Below, piece by piece: positions 17,935 through 26,067 of a stretch of 64,000 nucleotides of DNA (its first letter is position 1; each line of letters begins with the position of its first letter). The notes below the pieces were generated by a model, which searched no databases, had not been told where the DNA came from, and saw only the letters and a list, made by a program, of their open reading frames with translations. Source of the stretch: Methylotuvimicrobium buryatense 5G (lineage in GTDB: Bacteria > Pseudomonadota > Gammaproteobacteria > Methylococcales > Methylomonadaceae). Made by a program: the position numbers and the translations under genes. The stretch is from positions 4,131,924-4,195,923 of the forward strand of contig NZ_KB455575.1 in assembly GCF_000341735.1 (NCBI RefSeq). Direction: 5' to 3'.

Positions 17935-20478
17935 ATGTCGCCAACAGACCGAACAGCCGAACAACCGCTTTTGTTAATCATCGATGACGATCCCGCGATT
18001 CGGATCTTGGTTAGCGAGGCATTGGCACCCCATGGGTTTACCGTTGAATCGGCGGAAAGCGGAGAGCGCGGCCTGGTTGTTTATGAGCAAGTTCATCCCG
18101 ATATTATTTTGCTCGATATCAATATGCCCGGAATCGACGGCATCGAAGTTTGCCGGATAATCAGAGCATTACCCCAAGGGCAGCATGTCCCGATTCTGAT
18201 CTTGACGGGCTCCGACGACACTCGGTCGATTGAAGAGGCATATCAGGCTGGAGCCAGCGATTTTATTACGAAACCGATCAATTGGCCGGTGCTGATCCAC
18301 CATGTTCGTTATATGTTGCGCGCCGCACAAGCGCTTAGCGATCAATATAACGACATTCGCTTGCAGGCCTTGTTGTCATCGTTGATGGCATTGAAGTGCG
18401 GAACGTTCGATTCGCTCGAAGAAATGGCAAGGCAAACCCTAAATTTGATTGCGCCGGAGCCTTTAGTTCAGTCGTTCAGCCGTTCCTGTGCGCTTTATCT
18501 AATGAATGATGAAGGATTGAAGTTCGTTGGTCAAACCGATCCCGGATTAACGCATTATCCTGAGCGAATCGAGGGGTTGTCGACGCAATCATTAGTTGCC
18601 GGTAACGGCTTTCCGCCGTGGCAAGCATTGTCATTGATCGAAGCGGACCGGTTATTGGGCGTTTTACTCTATACGCCGGCGACTGATAATGGCGCCGGAG
18701 CCCGTATTTTTAAAAGTATTGCGGAAAAATTGACTCACTTGTTGGTACGCATACGGTCGGAGTTGGAAGTTCGGCTAACCGCCTCCGTATTCGCGAATAC
18801 GTTGGACGGTATTGCAATTACCGATGCTCGTGGCGTGCTGTTGCGAGTCAATAGCGCTTTTGAAGCGATTACCGGATATGCGGCGAAGGATGTGCTTGGC
18901 AAAAATATCGGCATTCTTAAATCCGGAAAGCAAGATAAGCTGTTTTATCGCTCGTTATGGAATGGCTTGCAAAAAACCGGGAAGTGGCAAGGCGAGATAT
19001 GGAATCGGCGTAAAAATGGTGAGATTTATCCGGAGTGGTTGAGTATCACCGCTATTGCCGATGCTCAAGGGAACGTCGCCCAATACATTGCTGTATTTGC
19101 CGATATTTCCAACCAAAAGGCACAGGAACAAGAAATCCGCAAGTTAGCCTATTTTGACGATTTGACGGGGCTCGCAAATAGAACCTTATTGAGCGATCGA
19201 CTGCGGATAGCCTTGGCTCAGTCCGAACGAACGGATGACAGCGTGGCATTATTGTTCATCGATTTGGATCGCTTTAAAAATATCAACGATACATTGGGGC
19301 ATTCGGTCGGCGATCAGTTATTGATGACGATTGCCGAAAGGCTAAAAGACATGTTCAGAGAAGCCGATACCGTGGCCAGACAAGGCGGCGATGAATTTAT
19401 TGTTTTGTTGACCAACTTGGGAGGTGATAAGTCCGTTGCCGAACTGCATACGGCCCAGGTAGCAGAGCAGGTGCGTAAGGTATTGGCGTTCCCAATCCAT
19501 TTGGCGCATCATGAATTGACGGTGACGGGAAGTATCGGTATCGCGTTTTATCCGCACGATGCCGCAACCGGTAACGACCTAATCAAGCATGCCGATACCG
19601 CGATGTATGTCGCGAAGGAAAAAGGCCGTAATCGCTTTAAATTATTTCACCCCAGTATGGCGGAAAGAGAGCGGCAACGCTTTACATTGGAAACGCTGTT
19701 GAAGAAAGCGATCGAAAACGCCGAGTTCGAGCTTCATTATCAACCGCAAGTCGACATCAGTCTGAAATCGGTCATCGGCGCCGAGTGTTTGATTCGTTGG
19801 AACAACGACCAATTAGGATGGGTTTCACCGATGGATTTTATCCCATTGGCAGAGGAAACCGGGTTGATACATGATATTGGTGATTGGGTGTTGGCGACAG
19901 CCTGCGAGCGGCTCAGGCACTGGGAGGAAACTCAGGCGCCTTTCAATAAAACCTGCAGCTATTTGGCTGTGAATGTTTCGCCGCGTCAATTTGCTAAAAA
20001 AGACTTCGCGCAACGTTTACGGCATATTATTTTGTCTAGTGGGCTTCAGGATTTGTCGATGTTGGAATTGGAATTAACCGAGGGATGCTTGATGCACCAT
20101 TCTTACGAATCGATCAAAACGCTGGCCCAGTTGCGGAATATCGGGGTTCGAATATCAATCGATGATTTCGGTACCGGTTATTCCAATTTGAGCTATCTCA
20201 GAAACTTCCCATTGGATACGCTGAAGGTTGACCAGTCTTTTGTCCGGGACTGTATTGCCGATAGTAAAAGCCGAGCGATTGTTAAAGCCATTATTTCGAT
20301 GGCCGATGGTCTTGGGTTAAGTACCATCGCGGAAGGTGTTGAAAACCATGAACAGCTAACATTTTTACAAAATCTGGGGTGTCGGGTTTTTCAAGGCTAT
20401 TTGTTTTCAAAGCCAGTGGCGATCGATGAATTTGAAGCTTTTTTGAACGAGTCAATTTCGGTATTGGCGAATGAGTAG
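17935..20478 (+). CDS. Response regulator with PAS, GGDEF and EAL domains
   Basis: The protein (847 residues from ATG 17935) has REC with Asp61 (LLDINMPGIDG), a GAF-like linker, PAS at about 285-405 (FEAITGYAAKDVLGKNIGIL), GGDEF and EAL. GGDEF is intact in RQGGDEFIVLL with the I-site READ five residues before it. The EAL motifs are also intact: ECLIRW, NVSPRQF, ELTEGCL, IDDFGTGYSNLSYL and IAEGVENHEQL. It could therefore both make and degrade c-di-GMP. GTG 17923 overlaps the kinase stop (GTGA) and is an equally possible coupled start. It is the last gene of the TonB receptor operon and the probable output of the relay. Confidence 0.92.
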   Translation: MSPTDRTAEQPLLLIIDDDPAIRILVSEALAPHGFTVESAESGERGLVVYEQVHPDIILLDINMPGIDGIEVCRIIRALPQGQHVPILILTGSDDTRSIEEAYQAGASDFITKPINWPVLIHHVRYMLRAAQALSDQYNDIRLQALLSSLMALKCGTFDSLEEMARQTLNLIAPEPLVQSFSRSCALYLMNDEGLKFVGQTDPGLTHYPERIEGLSTQSLVAGNGFPPWQALSLIEADRLLGVLLYTPATDNGAGARIFKSIAEKLTHLLVRIRSELEVRLTASVFANTLDGIAITDARGVLLRVNSAFEAITGYAAKDVLGKNIGILKSGKQDKLFYRSLWNGLQKTGKWQGEIWNRRKNGEIYPEWLSITAIADAQGNVAQYIAVFADISNQKAQEQEIRKLAYFDDLTGLANRTLLSDRLRIALAQSERTDDSVALLFIDLDRFKNINDTLGHSVGDQLLMTIAERLKDMFREADTVARQGGDEFIVLLTNLGGDKSVAELHTAQVAEQVRKVLAFPIHLAHHELTVTGSIGIAFYPHDAATGNDLIKHADTAMYVAKEKGRNRFKLFHPSMAERERQRFTLETLLKKAIENAEFELHYQPQVDISLKSVIGAECLIRWNNDQLGWVSPMDFIPLAEETGLIHDIGDWVLATACERLRHWEETQAPFNKTCSYLAVNVSPRQFAKKDFAQRLRHIILSSGLQDLSMLELELTEGCLMHHSYESIKTLAQLRNIGVRISIDDFGTGYSNLSYLRNFPLDTLKVDQSFVRDCIADSKSRAIVKAIISMADGLGLSTIAEGVENHEQLTFLQNLGCRVFQGYLFSKPVAIDEFEAFLNESISVLANE

Positions 20479-20533
20479 TCAGGTTTTTACCGTGATCGCC
20501 GCGGCTATCTTTTAAAGCGAAAGTGCTTGGTTA

Positions 20534-20552
20534 GGGGCAAGGATATTGCCCC
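20534..20552. terminator. Weak hairpin between convergent genes
   Basis: GGGGCAA and TTGCCCC pair around a GGATA loop after the regulator gene and before the convergent sirB2 end. No T run follows, so it is only a possible terminator. Confidence 0.35.
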
Positions 20553-20567
20553 GGTTAGGGTTTAGAA

Positions 20568-20930
20568 TTACAGAAAGAAAAATGCTTGTTTGTTGACTGC
20601 CACGAGCGCAATATAAATAAAGCACAGTAAGGCGCCCGCAAATGCCAGCCAGCGTTGATTGCCTTGACTGCGCATCGCCACGATACCTAGGCCGATATAA
20701 CCAAGCAATGCCACGATTTTGGCAAGGATCCAGCCGAAATCGGCCGAAAGCCAGCCGCCGATAAAAACCAATGAAATTCCGCTAATTAGCAGCACCGTAT
20801 CGATGACATGCGGGGCAATTTTTAACCATTTTTGCGACAGTAATGCAGAGTGGGTTTCCGACAAGAATATGCGCCCGGTAAAGCTGATGATGGAGAGCGC
20901 GACAAAAAGCATGTGGATATGTTTGATCAT
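20568..20930 (-). CDS. SirB2-family inner membrane protein
   Basis: The 120-residue protein has four hydrophobic segments (about 3-22, 43-60, 66-85 and 92-112) and the SirB2 family's phrases KHIHMLFVALSIISFTGR and APHVIDTVLLISGISLVF. The family is found across gammaproteobacteria and is named for an effect on invasion gene expression in Salmonella; its molecular role is unknown. It is read opposite to the signalling operon and stands alone. The start ATG at 20930 gives the usual N-terminus. Confidence 0.85.
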   Translation of the reverse strand: MIKHIHMLFVALSIISFTGRIFLSETHSALLSQKWLKIAPHVIDTVLLISGISLVFIGGWLSADFGWILAKIVALLGYIGLGIVAMRSQGNQRWLAFAGALLCFIYIALVAVNKQAFFFL

Positions 20931-21125
20931 AGTGATTTTAATTTTCTAGAAAAGGTGATGGCCAAATAGGATGAATGTTCTGCGTATTACTTGAAATCAG
21001 GGCATTGTGCACGGAAAGCATGGTAGACACAAAACTAATGACTCTCTAGAGGTGCGGTTTGACTTCTCCTCATTCATTGATCAACAACCAATGTGTTATT
21101 TCGTCGAATAATTGTGTTTATTAGC

Positions 21126-21283
21126 TATACCTTTCGCACTTGAAATTTCGGCATTGCCTAAGGAGGCGCCGGGGTGTCCGACGAAGGCTTTGCCAGCATG
21201 GAGCTGGCATAGAGCCTACATGGACGTATTCACGGCGTCCTTTGATGGCACCCCGGTGCCGAATTTTGATCTACGATGGGTAT
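21126..21283. repeat. Family A palindromic element, copy A3
   Basis: The copy runs from CTTTCGCACTTGAAATTTCG to GATCTACGATGGGTATA. The long stem has GGCGCCGGGGTGTCCG facing GGCACCCCGGTGCC, and the core lies at 21219-21237. The flanking stretches 20931-21125 and 21284-21407 show no gene. Confidence 0.85.
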
Positions 21284-21407
21284 ATTTTAGTGGACCCAAT
21301 GCTTATTCTAGGGTTAGCCGTTGTTTTTTGGCGCCGGTTTACCTGTTTATAACCGCGCGTTAATTTATAACATGCTATGCATTAACGCGCTACTCTCAAG
21401 AAAACAG

Positions 21408-21658
21408 CAGCAATTCCTAGTTTGAGCAGTTTCGCCGATTTTAGGGTATGGGGTATGCCTGTCGAGGAACGCCGTAAACCCATCCATGGGGGCTTGGCGG
21501 CAGCTAAGCGCCAAGGATGGTGTGAATGCAGATTTTGCATTACGCCAAGGATGGCGTGTAGTAGGGCAATGCAGGAGCAATTGCCGAGGAGCAAAAATCG
21601 ACCGAACACCCCGGTACCTCCATACGCTAATGCCGAAATTTGAAGTGAGGTAAGTGTA
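21408..21658. repeat. Chimeric element: family B left end, inner module E, family A right end
   Basis: The element begins as family B (CAGCAATTCC...CGCCGTAAACCCATCCATG) and contains inner module E at 21515-21599. It ends not with the B right arm but with a family A arm (CCATACGCTAATGCCGAAATTTGAAGTG). This mixed copy is direct evidence that the families recombine. Confidence 0.75.
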
Positions 21659-21667
21659 CAGTCATGT

Positions 21668-21823
21668 TTACCAATTCAAGCCCAGGAGTAAAAATAATAC
21701 GATAATGGCCGGTGCGACGATATTCGGTAGCCGGCCTTCGTTCCATGGGAAGGTTTGGTTTTCGCCCATCAGATCTTTGATACGGTCATGGACTTGATCC
21801 TGCATGTGATAACGTGGGGTCAT
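21668..21823 (-). CDS. Small membrane protein translationally coupled to lexA
   Basis: A 51-residue protein that I read directly from the minus strand. It starts MTPRYHMQDQVHDRIKDLMG, has a central FPWNEGRLP, and ends with one hydrophobic segment (about residues 34-50, NIVAPAIIVLFLLLGLNW). The ATG at 21823 overlaps the lexA stop as ATGA, and GGAG sits 7 nt upstream inside the end of lexA. This layout argues for a real, coupled gene. The charged N-terminus and single C-terminal helix suggest an inner-membrane protein with its N-terminus in the cytoplasm. I do not recognise the family. Its position means it should be induced with lexA in the SOS response. By analogy with known SOS-induced small membrane division inhibitors a role in arresting division is possible, but this is inference. 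Confidence 0.7.
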   Translation of the reverse strand: MTPRYHMQDQVHDRIKDLMGENQTFPWNEGRLPNIVAPAIIVLFLLLGLNW

Positions 21824-22491
21824 GATTTTTCTCCGGTTAAGTGGCGGGATGGGTTTTTGTGCCGATAACTGCGCATTTGCCCGATCAATACGCCTTGAAT
21901 TTCAACTTGATGAGGTTTATAGCGCATTGGTTTTAAACCCGGATTCGCCGAAATCAGTACCGTTTCATGCGGGTACTGTTCGATGATTTTGAGCGTGACT
22001 TCCATCTTGTCGATCAATGCTACGACGATTTCGCCGTTAAGGGCGTGGCTGCGTTGTTCGATGACGACCCAGTCGCCGTCGAAAATGCCCTCGTCGATCA
22101 TCGATTCGCCTTTAACCTGTAAGATATAGCAAGGCTTTTCGGATTTTAGTTGATCTGGGACGTGCATGTAGTTGATATTTTCAATGGCTTCGATCGGTTT
22201 GCCGGCGGCGATTGCGCCGACTAACGGTAGCGTATTGCGTTGATCGTTAGCCGAAGGTTCTTTCAGTGCCAAGGCGTGGGCTGTTAAACGGATGCCTCGT
22301 TGTTTACGGTTAGGAGCTTCAACTAGGCCGGCACTAATGAGTCCTTGAATATGTTTGTGCAGCGAGCCTCTCGATTTTAGTCCGATAGCGGCGCATAATT
22401 CGTCGAGTGTCGGTGGATGTGTAAAGTCTTGTTGATCGAGTAAAAAATCAAACACTTCTTGTTGTTTACGGGTTAAGTTGAAAGGATGCAT
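21820..22491 (-). CDS. lexA: LexA repressor
   Basis: The 223-residue protein has an N-terminal winged helix (PTLDELCAAIGLKSRGSLHK) and a C-terminal S24 protease domain. The self-cleavage site is Ala-Gly in VGAIAAGKPI; the catalytic Ser is in VKGESMIDEG and the Lys in VTLKII. LexA represses DNA-damage genes until activated RecA triggers its cleavage. The recognition region SRGSLHKHI differs from the E. coli form (SPNAAEEHL), so the operator is probably not CTGT-N8-ACAG. The gene is divergent from the M20 hydrolase over an 80-bp AT-rich gap and is followed, with a 4-bp overlap, by a 51-residue membrane protein gene. Confidence 0.95.
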   Translation of the reverse strand: MHPFNLTRKQQEVFDFLLDQQDFTHPPTLDELCAAIGLKSRGSLHKHIQGLISAGLVEAPNRKQRGIRLTAHALALKEPSANDQRNTLPLVGAIAAGKPIEAIENINYMHVPDQLKSEKPCYILQVKGESMIDEGIFDGDWVVIEQRSHALNGEIVVALIDKMEVTLKIIEQYPHETVLISANPGLKPMRYKPHQVEIQGVLIGQMRSYRHKNPSRHLTGEKS

Positions 22492-22515
22492 AGTTTGTTC
22501 TCTATCTGTTTTGAA

Positions 22516-22555
22516 AAATAGTATACAAAGAACAAATAGAAAACAATATCTATTT
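22516..22555 (-). promoter_or_regulatory. Probable lexA promoter and operator region
   Basis: On the minus strand TTGTTT (22546-22541) and TATACT (22525-22520) lie 15 bp apart, a possible -35/-10 pair. AAATAG occurs at 22516-22521 and 22534-22539, and inverted as CTATTT at 22550-22555. The last two form a 6-bp inverted pair with a 10-bp spacer that covers the promoter. These are candidate LexA half-sites; no E. coli-type SOS box is present. Confidence 0.4.
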
Positions 22556-22571
22556 TTATTATGTTTTTCGA

Positions 22572-23759
22572 ATGGCTATGACGACAGAAAAAAAATTATC
22601 GGAATGGCATGAGCCGATGCGGCAGTGGCGGCGGCATTTGCATCAATTTCCTGAAACCGCATTCGAGGAAAACGAAACGGCGCGTTTTATTGCCGCAAGA
22701 TTAAGGGAGTTCGGGCTTGATGTGCATGAAGGATTGGGGGAAACCGGTGTTGTGGCGAGTTTGGAAGCTGGCACGAGCTCTCGAAAAATTGCGCTAAGAG
22801 CGGACATGGATGCGTTGTTTATTCAAGAGCAAAATACGTTTGCGCATCGTTCGAAGCATGATGGAAAAATGCATGCATGCGGGCACGATGGTCATAGTGC
22901 GATGCTACTCGGTGCGGCAGGATATTTAAGTCGGCATCCTCAATTCGATGGAACCGTATATTTTATTTTTCAACCGGCCGAAGAAGGCAGGGCCGGTGCG
23001 AAACGGATGATCGATGACGGTTTGTTTAAGTTGTTTCCAGTCGATTTCGTGTTCGGTATGCATAATTATCACGATATTCCGGAAGGACAATTTGCCGTCA
23101 AATCCGGCCCGATGATGGCTTCGTTCGATTGTTTCGAGATTGTTGTCACAGGGCGTGCCACACATGCCGCAATGCCGCATTTAGGCAACGATGCTATTGT
23201 CGCCGCGGCGCAAGTGATCGGTGCTTTACAAACCATTGTTAGCCGTACGGTCGACCCGCTCAATTCGGCGGTAGTCAGCATTACGCAGATTCATGGGGGT
23301 GATACTTGGAATGCCTTACCCGAGTCGGTCGTGTTGCGCGGTACGTTTCGATGCTTTACACCAGCGGTGCAGGAATTGATTGTCGATAAGATTAGAAAGA
23401 CGGTCGAAGGAATTTGTGCGGGATTGGGCGTTAGCGGGTCGATTGCGTTCAATCCCGAGAATCCGGGGTATCCGGTGTTGGTCAACGCGCCGAATGCGAC
23501 CGAATTGGCATTGCTGGCGGCAGCAAAGGTAGCGGGAAGCGAAGGAGTCGATTTGTGCCCGGTACCGAGCATGGGCTCGGAGGACTTTGCTTTTATGCTG
23601 CAGCAGGTGCCTGGGTGTTATGTATGGATCGGTAATGGCCCCTCGGAAGGCAGTTGTTTATTGCATAATCCGCATTACGATTTTAACGATGCAATTTTAC
23701 CGATGGGAGCCGCCTATTGGGTTAGCTTGGTGGAAACGGTTTTGCCGGCGGAAGTTTAA
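22572..23759 (+). CDS. M20 family amidohydrolase (hippurate hydrolase / N-acyl amino acid deacylase type)
   Basis: The 395-residue enzyme carries the metal-binding motifs of the M20D group: RADMDAL, MHACGHDGHSAMLLGAA, QPAEEGRAGAKRMI, GMHNYHDIPEGQ and a late SMGSEDFAFML. These enzymes remove acyl groups from amino acids or related amides with a binuclear metal site. The dimerisation domain sits in the middle (about 185-300). ATG 22578 is an alternative start. It is divergent from lexA and convergent with ribA. The substrate is not predictable from the neighbours. Confidence 0.9.
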   Translation: MAMTTEKKLSEWHEPMRQWRRHLHQFPETAFEENETARFIAARLREFGLDVHEGLGETGVVASLEAGTSSRKIALRADMDALFIQEQNTFAHRSKHDGKMHACGHDGHSAMLLGAAGYLSRHPQFDGTVYFIFQPAEEGRAGAKRMIDDGLFKLFPVDFVFGMHNYHDIPEGQFAVKSGPMMASFDCFEIVVTGRATHAAMPHLGNDAIVAAAQVIGALQTIVSRTVDPLNSAVVSITQIHGGDTWNALPESVVLRGTFRCFTPAVQELIVDKIRKTVEGICAGLGVSGSIAFNPENPGYPVLVNAPNATELALLAAAKVAGSEGVDLCPVPSMGSEDFAFMLQQVPGCYVWIGNGPSEGSCLLHNPHYDFNDAILPMGAAYWVSLVETVLPAEV

Positions 23760-23767
23760 CGGGACGA

Positions 23768-24382
23768 TTAGTTTTTGTCTTCATTCGGCAGGGTTAACAA
23801 GTGACTCATTTTTTCGACTTTGGTGGTCAAGTAAGCGCGGTTGTCGTTATGGAAAACCGATTCGATCGGGATGCGATCCTCGACTTTGATGCCGAGTTGA
23901 GTCAATGCATCGATTTTTCTCGGGTTATTGGTAATCAATTGGATCGAATCGACGCCTAAGTCTTGTAGCATTAACGCGGCGAAAGTATAGTCGCGCTCGT
24001 CGTCCAAATGACCTAAATGAATGTTGGCATCGACCGTATCCATGCCTTGGTCTTGTAAGTTATAAGCCTGCAGTTTTTTCAATAACCCGATACCGCGCCC
24101 CTCTTGGCGTAAATAAATCAACACGCCTTGCCCCGCGTTGCTGATAATCTGCAGTGCCTTGTCGAGCTGTTCGCCGCAGTCGCAACGTCGCGAACCGAGA
24201 ACGTCGCCGGTAAAGCATTCGGAATGGATGCGAACCGGAATTCGGCTTTGGTTTGCGATTGAGCCCTTTACGAAGGCTACATGCTCCTTAGTGTCGATGT
24301 TGTTGCTGTAGTAATGTAGAACAAATTCGCCGTAACGGGTTGGAATGCGGGTTTGAACAAGATTTTTTATCTGAGGCTTCAC
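23768..24382 (-). CDS. ribA: GTP cyclohydrolase II
   Basis: The 204-residue protein matches RibA: zinc cysteines in CFTGDVLGSRRCDCG, the GTP-binding RQEGRGIGLLKKLQAY and ITNNPRKIDAL. It opens GTP to the first intermediate of riboflavin synthesis in the cytoplasm. The frame is open further upstream to 24640, but that part is translated family B repeat, so I chose GTG 24382 (VKPQIKNLVQTRIPTRYGEF), which matches the normal RibA N-terminus. The Shine-Dalgarno signal there is weak. It stands alone here, with no other rib gene next to it. Confidence 0.92.
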   Translation of the reverse strand: MKPQIKNLVQTRIPTRYGEFVLHYYSNNIDTKEHVAFVKGSIANQSRIPVRIHSECFTGDVLGSRRCDCGEQLDKALQIISNAGQGVLIYLRQEGRGIGLLKKLQAYNLQDQGMDTVDANIHLGHLDDERDYTFAALMLQDLGVDSIQLITNNPRKIDALTQLGIKVEDRIPIESVFHNDNRAYLTTKVEKMSHLLTLPNEDKN

Positions 24383-24420
24383 GTCGTTTAATCGAAATAA
24401 TGTAATGGGCTGTATTTTAA

Positions 24421-24583
24421 CAGCAATTCCCAGTTTGAGCAGTTTCGCCGATTTTAGGGTGTGGGGTATGCCTGTCGAGGAACGCCGTAAACCCATCCAT
24501 GGGGGCTTGGCGGCAGCTCCCTGCTGCCGACATCCTCGCCAAGCATACCCCACACCCTTTTTGATCTCCAAATTGGGAATTGC
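24421..24583. repeat. Family B palindromic element, copy B3
   Basis: A 163-bp copy from CAGCAATTCCCAGTTTGAG to AAATTGGGAATTG. AGGGTGTGGGGTATGC pairs with GCATACCCCACACCCT, and GGCAGC/GCTGCC forms the inner tip. The core CGCCGTAAACCCATCCATG is at 24483-24501. It lies about 40 bp upstream of the ribA start, where it could affect ribA transcription. Confidence 0.88.
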
Positions 24584-24738
24584 GGGTATTTTAACTAATT
24601 CGTCCAGTTCGTAGCGAAAAACTTTAGAATTTTTCAGCAATTCTCGGTTTATGCATTTTCGGCGGTTTAGGGTGTTTGTGATGATTATGATATTCTTTTA
24701 TTGAAGTCGGACTTTGCGCGGATGTGGCGGCAAGTTTA

Positions 24739-24877
24739 GATATACTCATCGTAGATCAAAATTCGGCACCGGGGCCCGTCAAAGGACGCCGTGAATACAT
24801 CCATGCTGGCAAAGCCTTTGCCGAGCACCCCGGCGGCGCTTTAGGGACTGCCAAAATTTGAAGTGCGAAAGGTTTAT
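24739..24877. repeat. Family A element, copy A4, with internal deletion
   Basis: The ends match family A (TCATCGTAGATCAAAATTCGG and AATTTGAAGTGCGAAAG, quoted in part), but the hairpin tip is shortened: the GTAGGCTCTATGCCAGCTC segment is missing. It lies directly upstream of hspQ. Confidence 0.75.
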
Positions 24878-24906
24878 AAGAGCTGCTTGGCTTGAAGAGA
24901 CGGGTT

Positions 24907-25218
24907 ATGAAAGAAGCAAAATATTTTTTAGGGCAGATCGTTCATCATAAATTGTTTAATTACCGTGGGGTTATCTACGATGTCGATTTCGAGTTTCGCG
25001 GCGGCGAAGAATGGTACGAAAAAGTCGCGCGCAGTCGACCCGCAAAGAATCAACCTTGGTATCATGTCTTGGTCGATAATGCCAGTCACCAAACCTATGT
25101 CGCGGAATGCAATTTGATGGTCAGTCAGAACAAGCAGCGCATTCATAATCCGATGGTAGATTACTATTTTGACGATTTTGACAACGGGGTTTATTCGTTG
25201 CATGTCATGAAGAACTGA
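24907..25218 (+). CDS. hspQ: Heat shock protein HspQ (hemimethylated-DNA-binding YccV type)
   Basis: The 103-residue protein contains the YccV/HspQ domain: FLGQIVHHKLFNYRGVIYDV, EEWYEKVARSRPAKNQPWYH and ALVDN-like VLVDNASHQTYVAECNL. In E. coli HspQ binds hemimethylated DNA and is a Lon adaptor. ATG 24907 was chosen over the TTG at 24892 because AGAGACGGG lies just upstream and it gives the usual N-terminus, MKEAKYFLGQ. It is convergent with the methyltransferase gene, and family A copy A4 sits upstream. Confidence 0.9.
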   Translation: MKEAKYFLGQIVHHKLFNYRGVIYDVDFEFRGGEEWYEKVARSRPAKNQPWYHVLVDNASHQTYVAECNLMVSQNKQRIHNPMVDYYFDDFDNGVYSLHVMKN

Positions 25219-25250
25219 TCGGGCAAACGAGAGTTGTTCGTCGATCGAGT

Positions 25251-25868
25251 TTATTTTCGCGCTTGTATTAGTTTAATAATGTCGCCGCTGCTTGAGTCGA
25301 CATGAATCGAACTGAAGCCGGAGGCTTGTACGTTTTTGATCGTTTGCCGATTGATGTTTGCGCCGAGCAATGAAACCGTCAACGGGTTCAATAGATTCAT
25401 CAAGCGAGCAAGCAAAGGTCTTGAGCTTAAAACGTGTTCGAGCAGCACGATTTGTCCGCCCGGTTTTAAGACTCGATGCAATTCTTTGAGCCCTTTTCTG
25501 GGCGAGGGTACCGAGCAAAATACGAAAGAGGCAATCACGGTATCGAAACAATTGTCGGCAAATTCAAGCGATTCGACATCCATTACATGAAGATCGACAT
25601 CGATCTGTTTTCGGTTTTTTTTGTGTCTTGCGATATCTAGCATTTTGCCGCTGAAGTCGATTGCGGTTATCCGAGCGCCATGCGGATAATAATCGAAGTT
25701 TTTACCGGTGCCGACGCCAATTTCAAGAATATGCTCGCCTTCGGCTTTGGCCCATAAGCGTTTGCGCCATTTTTTGAAAAATAAGCCTTCCATGACGGCT
25801 TCAAGGCTGTCGAAATAAGGCGCTAGTCGGTCATAGCGTTTTTTGATCGAGAGGCTGTCCGGTTTCAT
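25251..25868 (-). CDS. Class I SAM-dependent methyltransferase
   Basis: The 205-residue protein has the Rossmann methyltransferase motifs: ILEIGVGTGKNFDYYP (motif I), ITAIDFSGKML, DVESLEFADNCFDTVIASF and LHRVLKPGGQIVLLEH. The last phrase and the overall size resemble the UbiE/PmtA group, which methylate quinone or phosphatidylethanolamine. No membrane helix is evident. GGAGATGAT precedes the ATG at 25868, a good ribosome site. The true ubiE is present elsewhere in the window (38269-39018), so this is a different enzyme. The substrate is unknown. Confidence 0.85.
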   Translation of the reverse strand: MKPDSLSIKKRYDRLAPYFDSLEAVMEGLFFKKWRKRLWAKAEGEHILEIGVGTGKNFDYYPHGARITAIDFSGKMLDIARHKKNRKQIDVDLHVMDVESLEFADNCFDTVIASFVFCSVPSPRKGLKELHRVLKPGGQIVLLEHVLSSRPLLARLMNLLNPLTVSLLGANINRQTIKNVQASGFSSIHVDSSSGDIIKLIQARK

Positions 25869-25920
25869 ATCATCTCCTTGTCATCGCGCATTAAAGAACT
25901 CGAATTGGTTGATCCTAATT

Positions 25921-26067
25921 AAAGCATTTCACCATGAAGGTGATGAAGAATAGCTTCTTACCCGTTTGTGTAAAACTTTCGTTCACCCGAAAAATTAGTG
26001 GGGTGCTAAAGCAACCTATTGAATTTAACTAATATACTGCATGTGCTTTATGGTTAAACTACCGACT
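25921..26067. repeat. Family D repeat, copy D1
   Basis: It starts AAAGCATTTCACCATGAAG, has GTAAAACTTTCGTTCACCCG in the middle and ends near ATGGTTAAACTACCGA. Related copies lie at 51683-51799 with 52085-52190, and at 63725-63900. It is not strongly palindromic. It directly abuts family C copy C1. Confidence 0.65.

Noticed and set aside
22501-22571. E. coli-type SOS box upstream of lexA
   Set aside because: CTGT appears once but no ACAG lies at the required spacing.
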